Shown here: positions 9,335 to 17,064 of the stretch, one piece after another
How positions within the stretch are numbered: the stretch's first letter is position 1
How the letters are laid out: each line of letters starts with the position of its first letter
Program-made: the position numbers and the translations under genes
Assembly (NCBI GenBank): GCA_041920465.1
Contig: JBHGXW010000039.1
Span: forward strand, 8,836 to 72,835
Length of the DNA stretch: 64,000 nt
DNA from: Brevibacillus_H sp041920465
GTDB taxonomy: Bacteria > Bacillota > Bacilli > Brevibacillales > Brevibacillaceae
Reading direction: 5' to 3'
Notes under the pieces: generated by a model
Databases searched by the model: none
Seen by the model: the letters and a program-made list of their open reading frames with translations, nothing else
Told to the model about the DNA's origin: nothing

Positions 9335-10234
9335 TTAATTTAATCTTTCTATTAGTGAAAGAAAGATTTCAACAACTTCGGGGTTGTACATGGTGCCACT
9401 GCATCGTTTAATTTCTTCCAGCGCTTCTTCTTTCGTCCGACCCTTTTTGTATATTCTGTCCGTTGTCATCGCGTCAAATGAGTCTACGACAGAGATAATC
9501 GCAGCTTCAATCGAAATTTGATCTCCTTTAAGACCATGGGGATAGCCATTGCCGTCGTATCTTTCATGGTGTTGCTCCACAATCTCTCCAGCACTCATAA
9601 GTAAAGGAAAATTTGTTGCAGTAAGAATTTCTCGTCCATAAATAGGGTGCATCTTCATGATTTCCCACTCGTCACTCGTTAGTTTGCCAGGTTTTTGCAA
9701 GATTGATAGAGGCACTTTTACTTTACCTACATCATGCAAGAAAGAAGACATGTTTAATCTGACCATTTGATTGGAAGACAGACCCATTGCTTCGCCAACC
9801 ATCATCGACATTTTAGCGATTCTACTACAATGATCTACAGTATACCCATCTTTTTCCTCAATTGCAATCGCAAGATCCATCATTTTCTTTGTCGCCAAAC
9901 TATAATAATGAAAAACAGGTTGAGACGATACATAGATGAATTCAGTGTCTTCTTCGGCAATGAAAATAGATGAGTTCATTACAGGGCTCCCATAAAATGA
10001 ATCTCCCGGAAAGAGAAACTTATCCTCATCTTCGGTTTGCAGCCTTAGTTTCCCAGATAGGATCGTGATATGCTCCAGCGCATTCCAGCCCTCTTGGGGA
10101 ATCATTGCCCATTTTCCTTGAGCTTCAAGCTTATGATGAATGATTTCTGTCCCATCACCCGAGCTTATAAGAGAAACCTCTAAATTTTTCATTCGGACTG
10201 TTTCTATAAATTGTCCCTTGTGTACGATGGGCAC
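9335..10234 (-). CDS. Cupin-HD-GYP domain protein, probable cyclic-di-GMP phosphodiesterase
   Basis: A 299-residue protein with an N-terminal cupin-like beta-barrel (about residues 15-105, with LEHITILSGKLRL and FPGDSF) and a C-terminal HD-GYP domain. The HD pair is at 167-168 (FLHDVGKVKVP), the second histidine cluster and signature at 222-232 (HHERYDGNGYP), and the later metal Asp in VVDSFDAMTTDR. HD-GYP enzymes linearise cyclic di-GMP; the GYP triplet here is GYP, as in active members. The cupin may sense a small ligand. Start is GTG at 10234, with GGAGGT 7 bases upstream; a TTG five codons earlier would lie inside that ribosome-binding site. Confidence 0.85.
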   Translation of the reverse strand: MPIVHKGQFIETVRMKNLEVSLISSGDGTEIIHHKLEAQGKWAMIPQEGWNALEHITILSGKLRLQTEDEDKFLFPGDSFYGSPVMNSSIFIAEEDTEFIYVSSQPVFHYYSLATKKMMDLAIAIEEKDGYTVDHCSRIAKMSMMVGEAMGLSSNQMVRLNMSSFLHDVGKVKVPLSILQKPGKLTSDEWEIMKMHPIYGREILTATNFPLLMSAGEIVEQHHERYDGNGYPHGLKGDQISIEAAIISVVDSFDAMTTDRIYKKGRTKEEALEEIKRCSGTMYNPEVVEIFLSLIERLN

Positions 10235-10418
10235 AAAATACACCTCCAAAAAGATTCACTCAGGCTGAACTTTATATCATTCTAACAAATTTTCATCAAT
10301 AAATTGGTAGAAAAAATAAAAAATCGTTTTTTCCTCTTCATTATTCTAAGGGGAATAACAGAGGTAGATCAATCTTCGTTTGAGAAGTTCAAGAAGTTGG
10401 TTACATTCATCCAAAATG

Positions 10419-10456
10419 AAAAAGTGGCCCTACGCTCATACACGGGACCACTTTTC
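10419..10456 (-). terminator. Intrinsic terminator of the CoA-transferase gene
   Basis: On the minus strand the arms AAAAGTGGTCCC and GGGCCACTTTT form a stem with a 13-base loop followed by T's, about 40 bases after the stop at 10492. The rest of the 10235-10491 gap shows no gene. Confidence 0.8.
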
Positions 10457-10491
10457 TTACATTCGGGTGGGTTTTCTTATCTTCTTACCAA

Positions 10492-12021
10492 TTAAATGGT
10501 GGGGGAGAATGCACTTGTGCTTGGCTGTTGCATGGTGCCGTTTTTGGAGTAATGGATGTGCCATGAGAATGCTTTTTCAAGAATATGCGGAGTTTGTCCG
10601 CCGTTTTTTAGAGCCTCTTTAAAATAATCAAGCAGTTGCTGACGATATAGTGGATGGGAACATCTTTCAATGATAAGCATAGCCCGTTCTGTCGGCGCCA
10701 GTCCACGCAGATCAGCGTATCCTTGTTCCGTCACGATGACATCGACATCGTGTTCTGTATGATCGACGTGCGAAACAAACGGTACGATGCTGGAAATTTT
10801 GCCGTCTTTTGCAGTAGACTTGGTCACAAATATCGCGATGCGAGAATTACGTGCAAAGTCTCCGGAACCTCCGATACCGTTCATCATATTGGTTCCCAAA
10901 ACATGCGTTGAGTTCACATTTCCATAAATATCAACCTCCAGGGCTGTATTGATGGAGATAAGCCCCAATCGACGAATAATCTCCGGATGATTCGAAATTT
11001 CTTGTGGACGTAATACCAATCGGTCACGATAACGCCCGATCTTTGCATATACTTCCTTCATTTTTGCAGGCGAAAGTGTGAAAGAACAACCGGATGCAAA
11101 GCGAACCTTGCCCGCATCCAAAAGGTCAAAGACCGCATCCTGAAGCACTTCGGAGTAAATCTCCAAGTCTTTGAATTCGGATTTCAACATTCCGTGCAGG
11201 ACTGCATTAGCCACGGAGCCAACCCCTGATTGCAATGGCGCCAGATTGTGCGGAAGCCGTCCCAATTGAATCTCTCGACGCAAAAACTGAATTAAGTGAC
11301 CAGCCATGGCGGACGTTTCTTCGTCAGGAGGAATTACTCCGGATGCAGAGTCGGAAGCGTTCGTAATGACAATGCCTTTAATTTTTTCTATATCCACGGG
11401 TATTCCAATTGTACCGATTCGCTCGTCCACTTTTGTCAATGGGATAGCGCTACGATTTCCCTGCATGCCCAATTCGTAAATATCATGAATGCCTTCCAAA
11501 GCTGTAGTCTGAGCCATGTTTAATTCTACAATGACAGCCTTGGCCTTTTGTACAAAAATAGAGGAGTTTCCAACAGAGGTGGTAGGGATGAGAAACCCGT
11601 CTTCCGTAATCGAAACCGCTTCCACAATTGCGAAATCAATAGGATCCAGTACGTCGGAGCGAATCCATTCCGCCGTGTGAGAGAGATGTTGGTCGACAAA
11701 TAACAGTTCGCCTTGGTTAATCTTTTTGCGCATCGTTCCATCAGCCTGGAAGGGCAGGCGTTTGTTAACGATCCCAGCTTCCGCCATAATTTTATCAATG
11801 TCAGAGCCAAGGGAAGCTCCCGTATACACGTTTACTTTTAACGGCTCGGATTTCGCTCTTTCAACCAGAGCAACCGGCACCACCTTTGCGTCTCCGGCTC
11901 GGGTAAATCCGCTTAATCCCAGAGTCATCCCGTCTTGAATCCATGAAGCAGCTGTTTTTGCAGAGACGATACGGTCATGCAATCGTTTGTCACGCAAACG
12001 TTCTGATAACATTTTCTTCAC
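10492..12021 (-). CDS. Acetyl-CoA hydrolase/succinyl-CoA:acetate CoA-transferase family protein
   Basis: A 509-residue member of the Cat1/ScpC family of class I CoA-transferases, moving CoA between succinate or propionate and acetate, or hydrolysing acetyl-CoA. Two alpha/beta halves are visible. The family signature GVGSVANAV is at 266-274, the catalytic glutamate that forms the glutamyl-CoA thioester is in IYSEVLQDA (E291), and GTNMMNGIGGSGDFARN is the acyl-CoA loop. The C-terminal EQGYADLRGLAPTERA is typical. Start is GTG 12021 with AGAGGGG 6 bases upstream; an in-frame extension to 12063 has none. A LytTR regulator gene lies immediately upstream on the same strand, a likely local controller of acetate or propionate metabolism. 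Confidence 0.88.
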   Translation of the reverse strand: MKKMLSERLRDKRLHDRIVSAKTAASWIQDGMTLGLSGFTRAGDAKVVPVALVERAKSEPLKVNVYTGASLGSDIDKIMAEAGIVNKRLPFQADGTMRKKINQGELLFVDQHLSHTAEWIRSDVLDPIDFAIVEAVSITEDGFLIPTTSVGNSSIFVQKAKAVIVELNMAQTTALEGIHDIYELGMQGNRSAIPLTKVDERIGTIGIPVDIEKIKGIVITNASDSASGVIPPDEETSAMAGHLIQFLRREIQLGRLPHNLAPLQSGVGSVANAVLHGMLKSEFKDLEIYSEVLQDAVFDLLDAGKVRFASGCSFTLSPAKMKEVYAKIGRYRDRLVLRPQEISNHPEIIRRLGLISINTALEVDIYGNVNSTHVLGTNMMNGIGGSGDFARNSRIAIFVTKSTAKDGKISSIVPFVSHVDHTEHDVDVIVTEQGYADLRGLAPTERAMLIIERCSHPLYRQQLLDYFKEALKNGGQTPHILEKAFSWHIHYSKNGTMQQPSTSAFSPTI

Positions 12022-12146
12022 AATATTCCCCTCTTTGCTAATTTTGAAATATTCTATCAACAATGAAAGAGGGGCACATCCATTTTGACGTGAAAAGCCT
12101 TAAAAAAGGAGTAAACCAGCATTTTTTTGACACAAGACAGGATATC

Positions 12147-12800
12147 TTAAAATCCGAGAGTTTTTCGGAAAAAGCTTGCGTACGATTGACTGACAGGAAT
12201 CTTTGTTTTGTCCTTCATGATTAATAGAAACGTGGAATGGGAATCCGGATGAATTTCATGAATACTGTTCACATTTACAATATAGGACCGATGGACGCGA
12301 ATAAATAAGCTTTCAGGCAGGATCATCTCCAATTCACTTAGGTTACATTTATGGAACCCTTCGCCGCGTGTGATCGTTTGAATCCTTGTCTTTCGATTTT
12401 GTGCTTCCAGATACATGATTTGTTCAAATGGAACAGGGATCCAGCGGTCATTCGTTTTGATCGTCAACAATGTTGAGACAAGCTGTGAAGGCTTTGACGG
12501 GAAAATGGCCGTAATACATCCCTTGGTAAAACCGCTTTCAAGAATAGGAACAGAAATGCCAAAATACGAAATTCCAAACAGGTGGCTGTCGATATGCTGG
12601 GAGACCTTATGCCGTAATGATAACGCCATATAGGTAACAGTACCTTCAGAAATCTTGTCGCCCGGTTGGATTTTCAGGTCAATACTTTTACTCGGCTGAT
12701 AGTATATGAATTCACTTTCATCCGATATCGCAATCGAAGTGTGGTTTGGAAGTAAATCACCGATACCTTTCATGATGGAAGAAACCGTTAACCTATCCAC
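12147..12800 (-). CDS. LytTR-type transcriptional regulator
   Basis: A 217-residue regulator. The C-terminal 100 residues form a LytTR DNA-binding domain (VPFEQIMYLEAQNRKTRIQT, then LPESLFIRVHRSYIVNVNSI and IPVSQSYASFFRKTLG). The N-terminal half lacks a response-regulator receiver; instead it looks like a small GAF/PAS-type sensor fold. LytTR proteins bind direct repeats upstream of their targets. The start GTG 12800 follows GAGGTGA by 5 bases. It is encoded just upstream of the CoA-transferase gene in the same direction, so that gene is the obvious target, but no clear LytTR repeat pair was identified in the 125-base gap. Confidence 0.8.
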   Translation of the reverse strand: MDRLTVSSIMKGIGDLLPNHTSIAISDESEFIYYQPSKSIDLKIQPGDKISEGTVTYMALSLRHKVSQHIDSHLFGISYFGISVPILESGFTKGCITAIFPSKPSQLVSTLLTIKTNDRWIPVPFEQIMYLEAQNRKTRIQTITRGEGFHKCNLSELEMILPESLFIRVHRSYIVNVNSIHEIHPDSHSTFLLIMKDKTKIPVSQSYASFFRKTLGF

Positions 12801-12910
12801 TATGTTCACCTCACAAGAATAGATAAAAAAGGTTATTGGTTTGTTTTTATTATAACAAGGAATAGGTACGGCAAATTACCAATCAGATAAAGGAAAAATT
12901 AGGCTTGCAA

Positions 12911-12956
12911 AAACTAATGATATTAGCTAAATTAAAACTAACGTTATTAGTTTTAA
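12911..12956. promoter_or_regulatory. Tandem TetR operators upstream of the TetR gene
   Basis: Two related palindromes 24 bp apart: AAACTAATGATATTAG (12911-12926) and AAACTAACGTTATTAG (12935-12950), differing at two positions. The second lies in a perfect inverted repeat with 10-bp arms, TTAAAACTAA and TTAGTTTTAA, around CGTTA (12932-12956). They sit about 50 bases before the TetR start and between it and the divergent LytTR gene, the classic position for autorepression. Confidence 0.75.
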
Positions 12957-13004
12957 GTGACCGAATGAATCTTGCAAACACCAAACAGCAAAGGATGAAC
13001 ATAG

Positions 13005-13601
13005 ATGTCCCCAAGGATTGGCCTTGATTTGGCAGCCATCTTGCAAGCTGCAACAGACATTGCTGATACGCATGGCATTGAGGAAGTGACTTTAGCCACT
13101 TTAGCCAAAAAATTGAAGATTCGCCCTCCTTCGTTATACAATCATGTGGAGGGATTGCACGGCTTACGAAAACAACTCGCAATTTATGGTCTGAAAAAGC
13201 TGCACAATGCCTTGATGCAAGCGACAGTCGGGCGGGCGGGAGATGATGCCGTTCGTGCACTAAGTGAAGCTTACGTGGCATTCGTCCGTGCCCATCCCGG
13301 ATTATATGAAGCAACCCTTCAAGCTCCTGATCCGCGTGATTCGGAAATTCAGCAAGTGGCAAGCGAAATCGTGCTGCTTGTCGTCCGGTTGCTCCATGCT
13401 TACGGTTTGGAAGACGATCTCGCCATTCATGCAGTACGAGGATTGCGCAGTATTCTCCACGGTTTTGCTTCGCTTGAGCAGAAAGGTGGATTTGGGATCC
13501 CGCTCGATCTGAATGTCAGTTTCCGTCTGATGATCGATTCCTTTCTTGCGGGAATTCATGCAATGAAGCAAAACACAAGCCTGAATTCTAAGATCGAATG
13601 A
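13005..13601 (+). CDS. TetR/AcrR-family repressor with WHG-type C-terminal domain
   Basis: A 198-residue regulator. The N-terminal helix-turn-helix is typical of TetR: AAILQAATDIADTHGIEEVT, then LATLAKKLKIRPPSLYNHV with the SLYNHV recognition helix near residue 45. The C-terminal ligand domain has AHPGLYEATLQAPDPRD and GLRSILHGFASLE, matching the TetR_C_33 (WHG) subgroup. ATG 13005 has AAAGGA 9 bases upstream. Tandem palindromes in the preceding intergenic region are its likely operators. The two genes that follow (a 30-residue peptide and a membrane protein) are close enough to be co-transcribed and thus self-regulated; the ligand is unknown. Confidence 0.88.
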   Translation: MSPRIGLDLAAILQAATDIADTHGIEEVTLATLAKKLKIRPPSLYNHVEGLHGLRKQLAIYGLKKLHNALMQATVGRAGDDAVRALSEAYVAFVRAHPGLYEATLQAPDPRDSEIQQVASEIVLLVVRLLHAYGLEDDLAIHAVRGLRSILHGFASLEQKGGFGIPLDLNVSFRLMIDSFLAGIHAMKQNTSLNSKIE

Positions 13602-13620
13602 GAGGAAGGCGAGGAAAAGT

Positions 13621-13713
13621 ATGAGCTTTATCTTGTTCATGGTTCTTTTTACGGTTGGGTGCGGATGGCTGGATGCGAGAATTCGTTCCAAAACACAAAA
13701 GGGAGTGGAGTAA
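13621..13713 (+). CDS. Small membrane peptide, 30 residues
   Basis: ATG 13621 follows GAGGAAAAGT and encodes 30 residues: a hydrophobic segment (FILFMVLFTVGCGWL) and a basic tail (RIRSKTQKG). Its TAA at 13711 is followed directly by the ATG of the next gene, so translation is coupled. This looks like a one-pass membrane peptide belonging to the TetR operon; no family is recognised. Confidence 0.5.
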   Translation: MSFILFMVLFTVGCGWLDARIRSKTQKGVE

Positions 13714-14283
13714 ATGTTTGCTGGACATTTTGGACTTGCCGCAGCAGTCAAAGCCAAATCGCCGGAGGTGCCGCTGTGGGCCCTCATGTTGAGTACGCAA
13801 TTGCTTGATGTGATTTTTGTTCCCCTGTATGTATCCGGTGTGGAGACGATTGTACCGTTAGCCAACGGATACGGTGGGAGTGTTATTCACGCGGACTACT
13901 CGCATTCTTTGCTGGGGGCATTATTGATTGCCCTTCTCTTCGGATGGTTGGCTGGAAGCTTTTGGGGAAAGCGAGGCGGCCTCGTGATTGCTTCAGTGGT
14001 GTTTAGCCATTGGCTCCTTGATCTGTTGGTACATCGAGCAGACTTGCCGATATTGCCCGGAAATCTCGGGCATTTGCCCTTGCTCGGTTTTGGATTGTGG
14101 AGATTTCCAGCTGTCAGCATCGGAATGGAATTGATTCTGATTGTTACGGGATTTATTATGTATTTTCGTTCCATCGTATCGGGAACTGAGCGCAAAAATA
14201 GGGCAGTGTCGATTGCAGCTGGCGGAATTATGGGAATTTTGCTGATTCTTTCGTTGATAACTGATATTCTTGGTATAGGTTAA
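13714..14283 (+). CDS. Multi-pass membrane protein, DUF457-like metal-dependent hydrolase
   Basis: A 189-residue membrane protein with four to five hydrophobic segments. Conserved polar residues lie in GHFGLAAAVKAK at the N terminus, HADYSHSLLGALL in the middle and SHWLLDLLVHRADLP, the His/Asp pattern of the YdjM/DUF457 family annotated as membrane-bound metal-dependent hydrolases. No biochemical role is established for most members. It starts immediately after the stop of the 30-residue peptide, and that coupling plus GGGAGTGGAG at the right distance supports ATG 13714. It is probably controlled by the TetR repressor upstream. Confidence 0.75.
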   Translation: MFAGHFGLAAAVKAKSPEVPLWALMLSTQLLDVIFVPLYVSGVETIVPLANGYGGSVIHADYSHSLLGALLIALLFGWLAGSFWGKRGGLVIASVVFSHWLLDLLVHRADLPILPGNLGHLPLLGFGLWRFPAVSIGMELILIVTGFIMYFRSIVSGTERKNRAVSIAAGGIMGILLILSLITDILGIG

Positions 14284-14327
14284 AAAAATATTTGGGGATT
14301 TGGGGAGGATCGTAGGAGGAGAACATA

Positions 14328-14891
14328 ATGCTTAAAACAGACGAGACGCTGCAATGGAGCAGGGAAGACGGTTTTATAATTTCAACAGATAAACAACATT
14401 TAGCTATTGAAACCATCTTTCAGTTTTTAAGTAAGGAATCTTATTGGGCCAAAGAAATACCCAAGGAATTAGTTGAATTTTCGATCGCTAACTCCACCAT
14501 ATGCTACGGAATATATGAGGGAGATCCTGGAGATCCTTTGGAGAAAAACGCCAAGCAAGTGGGATTTGCCCGTGTCGTCTCTGACCTTGTGAGATTCTCA
14601 TGGGTAGGAGATGTCTTTGTCTTGCCGGAATATCGTGGACGCGGCCTCAGCAAGTGGCTCATGAGCGTCATTACCGAACATCCTTATTTAAAAGGAACAA
14701 GTTTTAATCTGGGAACCAAAGACGCTCACTCTCTTTATGCACAATATGGTTTTCTTCCATTAGCAAATCCGGAGAATAGAATGGCAAGACCCCTTAATTG
14801 GTCGGTAATCTTAGAAAATCACGGATTTTGCCCCACGACAAAAGGACGGATAAGGGAAAGTTACACGTCCATACGAACAGAAAAAAAGTAA
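14328..14891 (+). CDS. GNAT-family N-acetyltransferase
   Basis: A 187-residue acetyltransferase. The acetyl-CoA-binding motif A is VGDVFVLPEYRGRGLSKWLM (residues about 93-112, with RGRGLS as the pyrophosphate loop) and motif B is HSLYAQYGFLPL. The N-terminal half contains the strand pair with ICYGIYEG and GFARVVSD. The length fits single-domain GNAT proteins that acetylate small molecules or protein N termini; the acceptor is unknown. ATG 14328 has a good GTAGGAGGAG site. It ends against a convergent regulator gene with a shared terminator. Confidence 0.85.
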   Translation: MLKTDETLQWSREDGFIISTDKQHLAIETIFQFLSKESYWAKEIPKELVEFSIANSTICYGIYEGDPGDPLEKNAKQVGFARVVSDLVRFSWVGDVFVLPEYRGRGLSKWLMSVITEHPYLKGTSFNLGTKDAHSLYAQYGFLPLANPENRMARPLNWSVILENHGFCPTTKGRIRESYTSIRTEKK

Positions 14892-14892
14892 G

Positions 14893-14914
14893 CCCGGAAA
14901 ACTCCGGGTTTTTG
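14893..14914. terminator. Bidirectional terminator between convergent genes
   Basis: Stem CCCGGA with TCCGGG and a 4-base loop, T's on the plus side and A's on the other. It separates the GNAT gene from the convergent sigma-54 activator gene. Confidence 0.85.
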
Positions 14915-14918
14915 TTTG

Positions 14919-16778
14919 TTAAGACATCAGGTTATATGCTTTCAATTTTCGATAAAGGGTATTGCGCCCAATGTTTAATTGCTTGGCAGCATGACTAATA
15001 TTTCCTTTTGTCTGTTCTAGCGCTTGTTTTATCAGCATAATCTCATGTTCACGCATGCTCAGCAACTCATGTTTCCTCTTTTGCTCCTCTCTGTGAAGCG
15101 TGATGGAAGTAGGGCAGAGAGATTGCAGCAAAGACTTTGTTATTAGATGATGATCAGCAAGAAAACAGGCTTGCTGCAGTACATTGTATAATTGACGGAA
15201 ATTACCCTGCCAATCGTATTCTCTGATAAAAGATTTCGCATCTTCTGATAGTTCTGGCTTTCCATTTGTGAAGGGGAACCGGGATAAAATGTGTTCTGCC
15301 AGAAAAAGCAAATCGGTTCGTTCTCGCAGTGCGGGAAGTTTTAACGTAAAGCCGTTGAGGCGAAAATATAAGTCGGCTCGAAAACGTCCCGCTTCAATTT
15401 CTTTATTCAAGTCTTTATGAGTGGCAGCAATGATCCTAACATCAATGGGACGGGGAGTAACACCGCCGACACGTGTCACACATCGTTCTTGCAGTACCCG
15501 AAGCAGGGTGGCTTGAGCTGCCAGCGGCATGTCACCAATTTCATCCAGGAAAAGCGTGCCTCCATTCGCCGCTTCAAACTTGCCGGGCTGCCCCTCGTTT
15601 TTTGCCCCGGTAAAGGCTCCTTTCTCGTACCCAAATAACTCACTTTCCAATAAACTTTCAGGAATCGCACTGCAGTTAATGGCGATAAAAGGTTGGTCTC
15701 TTCTTAAGCTGGCGCCATGGATAGACTGAGCAAACAGCTCTTTCCCCGTACCGCTTTCGCCGGTAATAAGCAGGCTTATGTCGAATTGGGCTGCCTTCTT
15801 GGCAAGGGAGATCGCTTCATTCATAAGTGGATCATTGCAAATAATATCAGAAAAATGGTAACGGTTGGTCAATTCATTTTTTTGTTTTTGCGTCTCTCCC
15901 CGTAAAATCACGCTTGCCTCATCAGGGTTATCACTTGGAATGAAATGGGTAGTGAACACCTTGTTTTTATAGGAAAATTTCTGTTCTTGGGCACTGGTTA
16001 AAGACAAAGAATCAATTCCGGATATCATACTGGAAATCGGTTTGCCAATCGCGTCTTTTTCTGAACAACCGACAGTTCGTGCTGCTTCGCTGTTGAGCCT
16101 GATGATTGTTCCTTCCTTATTGATCGTAATGAGGGGGGCAGGATGATGTTGGTAGACAAAGGCAAGATCTATCTGTTTTTTCGTTTGTTTTTGATTTTGG
16201 GCCAAAGTAAGGGCCTGTTCAATACTATGCGCAGCTCTTTTTACCAAGCCTAGGATGAATGGATGATAGTTTTGCCAGTAACTGCTCAAATTTAATATTC
16301 CGAGCAGCTTTCCATCCGGATGGCGAATAGGAGTAGCAGCACAAGTAAGAAAATGGTTATCATGACAGAAATGTTCGCTGCCGTGAACAAGAACTGTTTT
16401 TTGTTCGACGATGGCTGTGCCAATGGCATTTGTTCCCCTAAAATCCTCCAGCCAGTTCGCTCCCTTGCGCAGAGATACGTTATCGGCATGTCGGATAAAG
16501 GAGGGATCTCCAACCGTATCAATGATATATCCTTCCAGTGAAGCGATGAGCAGAAGGATATCTGTTCCACGAATAAATTGGTACATGTCTTCCAATATCG
16601 GAGAGGAGTAATAAAGCAGTTCAGCATATCGATCGTAGTATTCAAGCATTTCATACTCTCCGATGATATGCTCTTTATCCACAGTGGTAGGATTCAGTCC
16701 TTTTGATTGACAGCGCTTCCAAGATTCCTGAATATGCTGCGGAATCGTTCCAGCAGGCGCTTCAAGATCAAAAATCAT
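14919..16778 (-). CDS. acoR: Sigma-54-dependent activator, AcoR-like
   Basis: A 619-residue enhancer-binding protein. Order: an N-terminal GAF-type sensor region (about 60-200, with GTNAIGTAIVEQ and CHDNHFLTCAA typical of AcoR-like proteins), a PAS segment (about 205-290), the AAA+ domain with Walker A GESGTGKELFA, the sigma-54 contact loop GAFTGA and Walker B GGTLFLDEIGDMP, and a C-terminal Fis-type helix-turn-helix (AAKQLNIGRNTLYRKLKAY). It opens sigma-54 promoters using ATP. The ATG at 16778 has GAGGTG 7 bases upstream. It is divergent from the alcohol/aldehyde dehydrogenase operon, whose promoter carries a -24/-12 box and palindromic sites that it probably binds. The symbol is by similarity; the inducer may be an alcohol or aldehyde. 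Confidence 0.87.
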   Translation of the reverse strand: MIFDLEAPAGTIPQHIQESWKRCQSKGLNPTTVDKEHIIGEYEMLEYYDRYAELLYYSSPILEDMYQFIRGTDILLLIASLEGYIIDTVGDPSFIRHADNVSLRKGANWLEDFRGTNAIGTAIVEQKTVLVHGSEHFCHDNHFLTCAATPIRHPDGKLLGILNLSSYWQNYHPFILGLVKRAAHSIEQALTLAQNQKQTKKQIDLAFVYQHHPAPLITINKEGTIIRLNSEAARTVGCSEKDAIGKPISSMISGIDSLSLTSAQEQKFSYKNKVFTTHFIPSDNPDEASVILRGETQKQKNELTNRYHFSDIICNDPLMNEAISLAKKAAQFDISLLITGESGTGKELFAQSIHGASLRRDQPFIAINCSAIPESLLESELFGYEKGAFTGAKNEGQPGKFEAANGGTLFLDEIGDMPLAAQATLLRVLQERCVTRVGGVTPRPIDVRIIAATHKDLNKEIEAGRFRADLYFRLNGFTLKLPALRERTDLLFLAEHILSRFPFTNGKPELSEDAKSFIREYDWQGNFRQLYNVLQQACFLADHHLITKSLLQSLCPTSITLHREEQKRKHELLSMREHEIMLIKQALEQTKGNISHAAKQLNIGRNTLYRKLKAYNLMS

Positions 16779-16898
16779 AGAGTAACACCTCACATCTGTG
16801 TAATAACTTTACATTAATTGTATTGTAACAGATTATCAAAAATATAACAGAAAATTTATAATATTGTGTGCTGGTTAATATTTCCCGTTATGCCATCT

Positions 16899-16937
16899 TG
16901 GAACAACTGTACCAATATGGAACAATATCTTGTTCCA
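16899..16937. promoter_or_regulatory. Twin palindromic activator sites (UAS) for the AcoR-like protein
   Basis: Two inverted repeats of the same motif: TGGAACA/TGTACCA (16899-16914) and TGGAACAA/TTGTTCCA with a 4-base centre (16918-16937). Their centres are 21 bp apart, two helical turns, and they lie 60-100 bp upstream of the -24/-12 promoter. This is the usual geometry for hexameric sigma-54 activators. Confidence 0.75.
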
Positions 16938-16998
16938 TTCCAGAACATTGTGACAAAAAAACAAACTTTTTATAAGCAACAGCAAAGCCTTTTGATTT

Positions 16999-17014
16999 TG
17001 GCATCATACTTGCA
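16999..17014 (+). promoter_or_regulatory. Sigma-54 (-24/-12) promoter
   Basis: TGGCAT, 5 bases, TTGCA: GG at 17000-17001 and GC at 17012-17013 are separated by 10 bases, the invariant sigma-54 spacing. It lies 50 bases before the alcohol dehydrogenase start and next to the AcoR-like gene. Confidence 0.9.
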
Positions 17015-17026
17015 AATATCATTAGG

Positions 17027-17040
17027 TGTAATCGCTTACA
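17027..17040. promoter_or_regulatory. cre site for CcpA
   Basis: TGTAATCGCTTACA matches the cre consensus, with TGTAA/TTACA arms. It sits about 13 bases after the -12 element, near the transcription start, so CcpA bound here would block elongation or opening. This gives catabolite repression over the sigma-54 control. Confidence 0.75.
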
Positions 17041-17064
17041 TTACAAAAAAAGGAGAGGTTAAAA

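Noticed and set aside
12022..12146. Sigma-54 promoter before the CoA-transferase gene
   Set aside because: No GG-N10-GC box on the minus strand, and the adjacent regulator is LytTR type, which does not need sigma-54.
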